Source of the DNA: Colimorpha sp002372855
GTDB taxonomy: Bacteria; Bacteroidota; Bacteroidia; Bacteroidales; P3
DNA length: 13,434 nucleotides
Reading direction: 5' to 3'
NCBI GenBank assembly: GCA_946621635.1
Contig: CAMOOR010000050.1
Location: 1 to 13,434 of the forward strand
Shown here in pieces: positions 7,088 through 13,434 of this stretch (position 1 is the first letter of the stretch; the number at the start of each line of letters is the position of its first letter). A model generated the notes under the pieces. That model saw only the letters and a list, made by a program, of their open reading frames with translations. It was not told the DNA's origin and did no database searches. The translations under genes were made by a program, and so were the position numbers.

Positions 7088-7627
7088 ATGAAGAAAAACA
7101 TTTTTGCCCTTGCCGCCGCTGTGCTGATGCTCGGCATGACCGCCTGCCAGAAGGAGGACGACAACACCATCGCCAATCCGGAGACAGGGAACACGCTGAT
7201 GGTGAAGAGTGTGGCCGACCTCGCCGGTACGGAGTGGACCTATACGCTGTCGTTCAGCGACATCATCGGTGTCGAGATGGGCGACTGCGCCGAGATTACC
7301 GGCCTGGACCTTCAGTTCGGCCTCAACTTCGACAACAGCTATGCCCACCTGGTGTTCCCGGAGAATGTCACCGGCCTGAACCTCGTCGAGGACGGCGATG
7401 AATACACGATGGAAGAGATTCAGGGTCTGGACTACAACTACAGCTACGACGCCGCCACCCAGAGGGGAGCCCTGAGCGGTGCCAACCTGGTGGACATCGA
7501 AATCCCCTTCCGCTACGACGAGACCTCCGACGCCATCATCGTTGAGTTCTCTGTGGCCTTCGACGACGACGAGACCAACCCGGTTCCCGTACAGCTGGTG
7601 TTCCACCGCGCCGTGGTGACCGAATAA
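7088..7627 (+). CDS. Small lipoprotein of the putative ECF regulon, second copy
   Basis: This 179-residue lipoprotein has the same signal peptide as the product of 6214-6768 (lipobox LGMTAC, Cys at 20) and a related mature part: GTEWTYTL, LNFDNSYAHLVF, LDYNYSYDAATQRGAL and QLVFHR occur in the same order. Its central loops differ, with a Glu and Asp-rich segment (EDGDEYTMEEIQ). It is monocistronic, with its own promoter (7005-7031) and a terminator (7675-7708). The tandem pair probably arose by duplication of promoter plus gene. The function is unknown; the envelope location and co-regulation are inferred. Confidence 0.9.
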   Translation: MKKNIFALAAAVLMLGMTACQKEDDNTIANPETGNTLMVKSVADLAGTEWTYTLSFSDIIGVEMGDCAEITGLDLQFGLNFDNSYAHLVFPENVTGLNLVEDGDEYTMEEIQGLDYNYSYDAATQRGALSGANLVDIEIPFRYDETSDAIIVEFSVAFDDDETNPVPVQLVFHRAVVTE

Positions 7628-7674
7628 AAAGGGGGAAAAAAACGAAAGTGTTCTTGGTTAATTTACAATTGGAT

Positions 7675-7708
7675 GCCCGGGTCGATATCGGCCCGGGTCT
7701 TTTTTTTT
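7675..7708 (+). terminator. Rho-independent terminator of the second small lipoprotein gene
   Basis: CCCGGG (7676-7681) pairs with CCCGGG (7692-7697), and the inner bases TCGAT and ATCGG extend the stem with one G-T wobble. A run of nine T follows at 7700-7708. Confidence 0.9.
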
Positions 7709-7727
7709 ATATTTTTTTTCATGGGGA

Positions 7728-7755
7728 TGTAATTTTCACCCCCTTGTTTTACGTT
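7728..7755 (+). promoter_or_regulatory. Putative ECF promoter D, second sigma gene
   Basis: TGTAAT at 7728-7733 and TACGTT at 7750-7755 are separated by 16 bases, one more than in A-C, and the -35 element has A in place of G. A CAT triplet lies 5 bases upstream, as in A and C. The spacer is C-rich where the others are T-rich. It is placed to drive the second ECF operon. Confidence 0.5.
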
Positions 7756-7770
7756 ATATAGGCGAGAAGA

Positions 7771-7817
7771 AATTAAAAAATAAAAATTAAAAATTAAAAA
7801 TTAAAATTGAAAATTGA
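7771..7817. repeat. AT-rich array with a 7-base period (ATTAAAA-like) before the second sigma gene
   Basis: TT dinucleotides recur at 7773, 7787, 7794, 7801, 7807 and 7814, and the unit drifts from ATTAAAA to AAAATTGA. The array lies in the leader of the second ECF operon. Confidence 0.75.
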
Positions 7818-7834
7818 CAGCTGAAGGTTGACTG

Positions 7835-8305
7835 ATGACGACTAACGAAGGGTTCAACGGGATAGTGCTGAGGCACAAGGGGCTGCTGTTTGCGGTCTGC
7901 CGGCGCTATGCCCGTCGGGGACTGGACGAGGAGGACCTGCTGCAGGAGGTGCTGGTGGTGCTGTGGGAGCGACGGGAGAAGCTGATGTCCATACCCAGCA
8001 CACCGCAGCAGGCGTCGTGGATGTGGCGCGTGGCGAGGAGTACCTGTGTGGACCTGCTGCGAAAGGAGCCTCCCTCCTACCCCGTACCGGAAAAATTCGA
8101 CGCACCCGAGGAGGACACCACCCTGCACCGCGACCTGCACGAGCTGATAGCCCACCTGCCGGAGCCGGACCGCAGCATCGTCACCCTCCACCTCGAAGGA
8201 TATGATTACAAAGAGATTGGCCGCAAGCTGGGCATGACAAAAAACAACGTAGGCATCCGCCTGATGCGGATAAAAGAACGGCTGAAAAAGGAAATGATTA
8301 AATAA
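7835..8305 (+). CDS. ECF-type RNA polymerase sigma factor, second copy
   Basis: This 156-residue protein is a paralogue of the product of 3621-4088 and aligns with it from end to end. Region 2 includes LLFAVCRRYARRGLDEEDLLQE and WMWRVARSTCVDLLR. Region 4 includes LPEPDRSIV and the helix-turn-helix EGYDYKEIGRKLGMTKNNVG. The two proteins are close in the region 4 recognition helix but not identical, so they may read similar or slightly different promoters. The ATG is preceded by a weak GAAGG about 8 bases upstream. A putative membrane anti-sigma gene follows after 12 bases. Promoter D upstream suggests autoregulation. Confidence 0.96.
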   Translation: MTTNEGFNGIVLRHKGLLFAVCRRYARRGLDEEDLLQEVLVVLWERREKLMSIPSTPQQASWMWRVARSTCVDLLRKEPPSYPVPEKFDAPEEDTTLHRDLHELIAHLPEPDRSIVTLHLEGYDYKEIGRKLGMTKNNVGIRLMRIKERLKKEMIK

Positions 8306-8317
8306 AAAGAAAACAAT

Positions 8318-8596
8318 ATGGACGAGAAACATTTTGAAGAACTATGGGAGCAGGAAGAGCGACAGGGACTGCAGCGGCGCCTGCAGCAGGAGTACCCTGC
8401 ATGGCAACAGCGACGGCGAATGCGCCGCACGGCACTGGCCTCGGTGGCCGTGGTGCTGGTGGCTGGATTTTCAGTTTTCAATTTTCATTTTTCAACTCCT
8501 AAATCCTACGACAGCGTGACCTGCAACCGCAACGGCATCGCCGAAGGCCATTGGGCAGCCGAAGCCAGCCGCATTTTAACCATCGAGACGCTATGA
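8318..8596 (+). CDS. Small one-span membrane protein, putative anti-sigma factor, second copy
   Basis: The 92-residue product matches the protein of 4153-4443: FEELW near the start, EYPAW at residues 25-29, a basic cluster (RRRMRR) and one membrane span (about 38-58). A short outer part follows with Tyr64, Cys69-Asn70 and Trp79 aligned to the first copy. The outer half of the span (FSVFNFHFS) is encoded by four 7-base words, TTTTCAN, and differs in character from the first copy. The stop codon overlaps the next start (ATGA at 8593-8596), which suggests coupled translation. The anti-sigma role is inferred from position and topology. Confidence 0.78.
   Translation: MDEKHFEELWEQEERQGLQRRLQQEYPAWQQRRRMRRTALASVAVVLVAGFSVFNFHFSTPKSYDSVTCNRNGIAEGHWAAEASRILTIETL
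8468..8495. repeat. 4 x 7-base tandem array (TTTTCAN) inside a coding region
   Basis: TTTTCAG, TTTTCAA, TTTTCAT and TTTTCAA follow without gaps inside the second putative anti-sigma gene. The reverse complement, NTGAAAA, resembles the AAAATTGAAAATTGA end of the array at 7771-7817. Confidence 0.95.
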
Positions 8597-9009
8597 AACG
8601 CCTGTTGCTTATACTTATGCCATTGATGCTGCTGGCCTGCTCGCACGAGGAGACGGAGTTGCCGCTCTACCAGCGGTATGCACCGCGGACCGACCTCACG
8701 GTGGCGCAGGTCAAGGGCTTCCAGATTGGCGACACGCTGAAGACCGACGTGGTGCTGCTGGTGGCCGACGACAGCGCGGCGTGGGCGGAGCTGAAGGCGG
8801 AGTTCGACATCCGCACCTCGGAGGGCGTCACCAGCTGGATGGGCGACATCGACGAGCCCGCCCGACGCGTCAAACGCGCCGTCCGCCCCGCCTGGCGCGC
8901 CATGGCCGTCCATGCCGACCGCACCCTGGCCTTCTACCGCATCGACACCGAAGAGCAGCGCCAGGCCATGCTGGACTACCAGATGAAAACAATAGAAAAC
9001 AAACAATAA
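8593..9009 (+). CDS. Small lipoprotein of the ECF operon, DUF4252-like, second copy
   Basis: This 138-residue protein is the paralogue of the product of 4491-4910: LYQRYAPRTDLTVAQVKGF, DVVLL, EFDIR, SWMGD and TLAFYRIDTEEQ all have counterparts in order. Its signal ends in MLLAC, so Cys16 is probably lipid-modified and the protein anchored, whereas the first copy has a normal signal peptide. I chose the ATG at 8593, which overlaps the preceding stop, over one at 8551, because the signal peptide starts there. It is likely made together with the putative anti-sigma factor. DUF4252 membership is a tentative resemblance. Confidence 0.88.
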   Translation: MKRLLLILMPLMLLACSHEETELPLYQRYAPRTDLTVAQVKGFQIGDTLKTDVVLLVADDSAAWAELKAEFDIRTSEGVTSWMGDIDEPARRVKRAVRPAWRAMAVHADRTLAFYRIDTEEQRQAMLDYQMKTIENKQ

Positions 9010-9035
9010 AAACACAAAATCAACGTTATAGCGAT

Positions 9036-10112
9036 ATGAAACACGCATTGAAAATCTTCACACTTATTGCCGCCGTGCTGACGATGGTGGCCTGCGAAAA
9101 AAACAAAGAGGACGCGCTACGCGACATTGTCTACACCGTAGATGCAACGGAACATCGCGTCACCACACACACCGAGTCGGAATGGGACGCCCTGCTGGAA
9201 CAGTTCTGCGACTATGCAGAGGACGGCAGCACCGTCAGCTTCTACAATGCTAAAAATAAGGTTGCCAAGAGTGCAACCAAAGATGTGACAGAGTTCAGCA
9301 CCACCGACCGCGAGGCCATGAAGCGCTGGATGGCCCGGATGGAGGACGAGGGGCTGACCGTCACGGTGACCTTCGACTCCAACACCGGCACCTGGAACGG
9401 CACCGCCTATGCCAACGCCACTTCGACAAACCCAGACTGCATCACCTACGCCACGCCCTATCCCGGTGATGCCGTCGGCGTCATCATGACCTTTGACACC
9501 GCCAACCATGTGGTCTACATTACCACCGGCAACCTCCCCGGCCAGACGGCGGTGCACTTCCCCATCGGCAAGTTCCGCTATTTCCGCAGCAGTGACCAAC
9601 TATTGCTCCACGACTACTACAGCACCAACACCTCCTTCGAGGTAAGTTTCTCCATCGCCCCTGCGGGAGGCGACACCCTCGACCTCACCTACAACTACGT
9701 CGGCAACTGTCCAGCCGACAACACCCACATCCACCACGCCAGGCTCGTTCCCACCACCCAATACACCACGCTCCACTGTTGCACCGTGGGTTCCGTCAGC
9801 GTCACCCTCCACATCGACCGTACCAACAACGACCTAGGCTTCGGCCAAAGCGCCGTTTGCTACGGAGACACCAGCATGTACACCAACCCCGACCGACCTT
9901 TCAGCAACGGCAGGTTCAGCTACGCCCTCATGGACCTTGGCGACTACGGCTTCAAATGGAATTTCCTTTTCCAAGAAGACAACCTTGGGGAGATCTACTT
10001 CGACATCGAAAACCCTGGTTCTAACCTTGAGATATGGCACCGATGGACAGAAGGCCAAACCTCCGAGAACTACAATCCCCTACGCGGCTTCGGCTTTGAC
10101 AGAATAAACTAA
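9036..10112 (+). CDS. Large lipoprotein with the shared N-terminal domain, second member
   Basis: This 358-residue product has a lipoprotein signal ending in TMVAC (Cys20). Residues about 30-126 are the domain shared with the proteins of 4994-6064 and 10119-11333: ESEWDALLEQFCDYAEDG, SFYN, FSTTDREAMKRWM, MEDEGLTVTVTFD and TGTWNGTAYA. The remaining 230 residues are Thr, Asn and aromatic rich, look like beta structure, and show no clear likeness to the other two. I do not recognise this C-terminal part. The start at 9036 fits the lipoprotein signal. The gene lies 26 bases after the preceding one and 6 before the next, so all probably share a transcript. Confidence 0.9.
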   Translation: MKHALKIFTLIAAVLTMVACEKNKEDALRDIVYTVDATEHRVTTHTESEWDALLEQFCDYAEDGSTVSFYNAKNKVAKSATKDVTEFSTTDREAMKRWMARMEDEGLTVTVTFDSNTGTWNGTAYANATSTNPDCITYATPYPGDAVGVIMTFDTANHVVYITTGNLPGQTAVHFPIGKFRYFRSSDQLLLHDYYSTNTSFEVSFSIAPAGGDTLDLTYNYVGNCPADNTHIHHARLVPTTQYTTLHCCTVGSVSVTLHIDRTNNDLGFGQSAVCYGDTSMYTNPDRPFSNGRFSYALMDLGDYGFKWNFLFQEDNLGEIYFDIENPGSNLEIWHRWTEGQTSENYNPLRGFGFDRIN

Positions 10113-10118
10113 GGACAG

Positions 10119-11333
10119 ATGAAAACAACGATAAAACATACAATCCTGCTGGCCTCCGTTCTTATGCTTGCGGCCTGCAACAAAGAAAGCAGCGTCGCCA
10201 CCTGCGAGCGCGACATTACCTACACTGTTACGTCTGTAGGGACGCAGCACGCTGCGTCCGTAGTAGACAAAACCACCACCGTCCACCTCGAGACCGAGGC
10301 CGAGTGGCAGGAACTCCTCGACCGCTTCTGCGACTGGGCCGAGGACGGCAACGAGGTCACCTTCTACAATGGTACGCAGGCTGCCAGCCTGCGAAGTATC
10401 GCGGACAAGCTGTCCGCGTCCCAGAAATCGCGGGCTGGCAGCCCGCGTACCAACACCAAGGACGCCACCACCTTCAGCACCACCGACCGCGAGGCCATGA
10501 AGCGCTGGATGGCCCAGATGGAGGACGAGGGGCTGACCGTCACCGTGACCTTCGATCCCAATACCGGCACCTGGAACGGCACCGCCTACGCCACCGCGCC
10601 ATCCCCGACACCAGACCCACTGCCCACATTGGGCTGCGATGTGTTGACCTATGTCTGCGACGCTTCGCCCATGTGGCGCATCATACTCAGCGTCGACACT
10701 GCTAACCAGCTGATGTTCTTCACCGGCATGATGTACGACAGCATCAACACCTTCGTCGGCTACAACCTCATGGTGCCCGATGGCTTCTGTCGTTACAACT
10801 ACTTCGACCCGCAGGATTCAGGTTATTACAACTACTACAACGACCGCGTGTTCATCTTCATCCAGAACCTTGACCAACCGAGCCAGGCCAACCACTACTG
10901 CCTGATTGGCAACTTCGACTTCTCGAGCAACGGCTTCACGTTGGAGTTTGAAGACTACGCTCCACAAGACCTCAACACCGTCATTTCTTTCCCATTTGTC
11001 CGCACCGATGAGTTCGGGCTGATGATGCACCGATGCGAGAGGTGCGACGTGCTGATTCACATGGGCTACGGCGAAGGGCAGAGCTATATCTTCCCGCGCT
11101 TCGACGGAGATTTTCCGTTTGAACATGGCAAGTTCACAATAACGGCAGTGGATGCCACGGCCAGCGACGGCTATGGGTACTTCCATGAGGTGTTCCGCCT
11201 GCGATACAGCATAACCGGTAGCGAACCCATATTCGGTACCTATTATACTGACGGAATATCCGAAGATTGGTATCCCTTGAACTATACCACGTCCGCCATG
11301 TGGCCTGCATACTTCCACTTCAAAAAATATTGA
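10119..11333 (+). CDS. Large lipoprotein with the shared N-terminal domain, third member, with in-frame palindromic inserts
   Basis: This 404-residue lipoprotein has a signal ending in LMLAAC (Cys20). Its N-terminal domain (about 31-158) is shared with the two other large lipoproteins and is nearly identical in DNA to the previous gene over 10473-10593. Two insertions interrupt it: residues 41-48, encoded by a 20-base palindrome and its flank, and residues 85-111, encoded by an 81-base composite of three hairpins. Both keep the frame. The C-terminal part (about 165-404) has no match to the other members and is rich in Tyr, Phe and Asp. It is the last gene of the second ECF operon. I recognise no named family. 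Confidence 0.9.
   Translation: MKTTIKHTILLASVLMLAACNKESSVATCERDITYTVTSVGTQHAASVVDKTTTVHLETEAEWQELLDRFCDWAEDGNEVTFYNGTQAASLRSIADKLSASQKSRAGSPRTNTKDATTFSTTDREAMKRWMAQMEDEGLTVTVTFDPNTGTWNGTAYATAPSPTPDPLPTLGCDVLTYVCDASPMWRIILSVDTANQLMFFTGMMYDSINTFVGYNLMVPDGFCRYNYFDPQDSGYYNYYNDRVFIFIQNLDQPSQANHYCLIGNFDFSSNGFTLEFEDYAPQDLNTVISFPFVRTDEFGLMMHRCERCDVLIHMGYGEGQSYIFPRFDGDFPFEHGKFTITAVDATASDGYGYFHEVFRLRYSITGSEPIFGTYYTDGISEDWYPLNYTTSAMWPAYFHFKKY
10240..10259. repeat. 20-base palindrome inside the third large lipoprotein gene
   Basis: GGACGCAGC (10240-10248) and GCTGCGTCC (10251-10259) are perfect inverted copies around AC. GTAG flanks it on both sides (10236-10239 and 10260-10263) as a direct repeat, so element plus one GTAG is 24 bases, eight codons. 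Confidence 0.92.
10371..10451. repeat. 81-base composite palindromic element inside the third large lipoprotein gene
   Basis: The ends are inverted copies (GGTACGC and GCGTACC). Inside lie three hairpins: 10375-10393 (CGCAGGCTG stem), 10400-10418 (CGCGGACA stem) and 10429-10447 (CGCGGGCTG stem). The length is exactly 27 codons and starts on a codon boundary. The paralogues have only a short linker here. Confidence 0.93.
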
Positions 11334-11352
11334 AATAACAAATGAGGCGACG

Positions 11353-11407
11353 GCGACTGCCACCGGGACTGACAAAGTGTCAGCCGGTGGCAGTCGCTGG
11401 CAGTTTT
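11353..11407 (+). terminator. Long hairpin after the second ECF operon, probable terminator
   Basis: A 14-base perfect stem (GCGACTGCCACCGG, 11353-11366, with its complement at 11384-11397) continues as an inner 6-base stem (CTGACA and TGTCAG) with a 3-base loop and a 2-base bulge. TTTT follows at 11404. The T tract is short and distant for a terminator, so a palindromic repeat element is an alternative. Confidence 0.6.
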
Positions 11408-11414
11408 ATGGGGG

Positions 11415-11430
11415 TTGGCACGGATGTTGA
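11415..11430 (+). promoter_or_regulatory. Weak sigma-54-like promoter match upstream of groES
   Basis: TTGGCACG followed four bases later by TTGA resembles the sigma-54 consensus (TTGGCACG, 4 bases, TTGCA). The GG pair and the second dinucleotide have the required 10-base gap, but GA stands in place of the near-invariant GC. No CIRCE operator (TTAGCACTC inverted repeat) is seen. This could be chance. Confidence 0.2.
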
Positions 11431-11502
11431 TAACATTGGGTGTCGCCGCGCTGGAGCACGGCACACAGAACAAACGAAGTAAAACAAAAAAACATAACAG
11501 TT

Positions 11503-11775
11503 ATGACAAACATCAAACCTTTAGCAGACCGAGTCCTCGTGCGTCCCGCCGAGGCTGAACAGAAGACCGCCAGCGGCATCATCATCCCCGACACCGCCAA
11601 GGAGAAACCGCAGCGCGGCGAAGTCCTCGCCGTGGGTAAGGGCACCAAAGACCATGAGATGACCGTCAAGGTGGGCGACCACGTCCTCTACGGCAAGTAC
11701 AGCGGCACCGAGATTGAAATCGACGGCGAGAAGCTGATGATCATGAAAGAAAGCGACATCTACGCGATCATCTAA
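11503..11775 (+). CDS. groES: Co-chaperonin GroES (10 kDa)
   Basis: This 90-residue protein is a full-length GroES, the heptameric lid that closes the GroEL chamber in the cytoplasm and helps release folded clients. It opens with IKPLADRVLVRP, has the mobile loop around residues 17-33 (KTASGIIIPDTA) that contacts GroEL, and ends with the conserved GEKLMIMKESDIYAII. I chose the ATG at 11503, not an upstream ATG at 11440, because family members begin here. groEL follows after 112 bases that are mostly repeats. Confidence 0.98.
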   Translation: MTNIKPLADRVLVRPAEAEQKTASGIIIPDTAKEKPQRGEVLAVGKGTKDHEMTVKVGDHVLYGKYSGTEIEIDGEKLMIMKESDIYAII

Positions 11776-11779
11776 AATG

Positions 11780-11807
11780 GTTTAAGGTTTACGGTTTAAG
11801 GTTTAAC
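11780..11807. repeat. 4 x 7-base tandem array (GTTTAAG) downstream of groES
   Basis: GTTTAAG, GTTTACG, GTTTAAG and GTTTAAC follow without gaps. An inverted array of the same word lies at 11850-11877. Confidence 0.95.
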
Positions 11808-11849
11808 GACAATGCAAAACCTTAAACAATAAATCTTGACCAACAAACC

Positions 11850-11877
11850 CTTAAACGTTAAACATTAAACCTTAAAC
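11850..11877. repeat. 4 x 7-base tandem array (NTTAAAC), inverted relative to 11780-11807
   Basis: CTTAAAC, GTTAAAC, ATTAAAC and CTTAAAC follow without gaps and end 10 bases before the groEL start. Pairing with the upstream array would give a stem of up to 28 positions with four or five mismatches and a loop of 42 bases. Confidence 0.95.
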
Positions 11878-11887
11878 TTTACGAAAA

Positions 11888-13434
<1,547 letters not shown>

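Noticed and set aside
9020..9033. ACGTTATAG just before the ATG at 9036, resembling an ECF -10 element
   Set aside because: No TGTA element lies 15-16 bases upstream, and the gene follows the preceding one closely within the operon.
11334..11502. CIRCE heat-shock operator before groES
   Set aside because: No TTAGCACTC-type inverted repeat is present in this stretch; the only strong inverted repeat is the hairpin at 11353-11397.

Overview
The window looks like a chromosomal segment of a GC-rich gut- or rumen-type member of the Bacteroidota, probably Bacteroidales. This rests on a secreted subtilase with a type IX secretion-like C-terminal domain, many lipoproteins, small Bacteroidota-type ECF sigma factors, AT-rich leaders with little Shine-Dalgarno signal, and a groES-groEL pair. 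Genus and family cannot be fixed from this sequence.

Layout. (1) On the minus strand, 91-3501 holds a two-gene unit: a small exported protein that resembles only the pro-region of a subtilase, followed by a full-length multidomain S8 protease. (2) Divergent from it, 3585-6064 is an ECF operon: sigma factor, one-span membrane protein (putative anti-sigma), small exported protein, large lipoprotein. (3) 6092-7708 holds two paralogous small lipoprotein genes, each with its own promoter and terminator. (4) 7728-11333 is a second, paralogous ECF operon with the same gene order but two large lipoproteins at its end. (5) 11334-13434 holds a long hairpin, groES and a groEL cut by the window edge.

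How the genes may work together. Four places (3585, 6092, 7005, 7728) carry the same two-part motif, TGTAGT or TGTAAT, 15-16 bases, then TACGTT (TTCGTT at 7026). They lie upstream of both sigma genes and both small lipoproteins. I infer an autoregulated ECF regulon, duplicated in tandem, whose output is a set of envelope lipoproteins. Three large lipoproteins share an N-terminal domain and have unrelated C-terminal parts.

Repeats. Five gene junctions carry tandem arrays of 7-base words (GTGTTWA, GAGTGAT, GAGTTAA, AAAATTA-like, GTTTAAG) and one carries alternating 8-base words. One 7-base array (TTTTCAN, 8468-8495) lies inside the coding sequence of the second putative anti-sigma gene. Two GC-rich palindromic elements lie in frame inside the last large lipoprotein gene. 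These repeats and the stand-alone pro-region protein are the least conventional features of the window.
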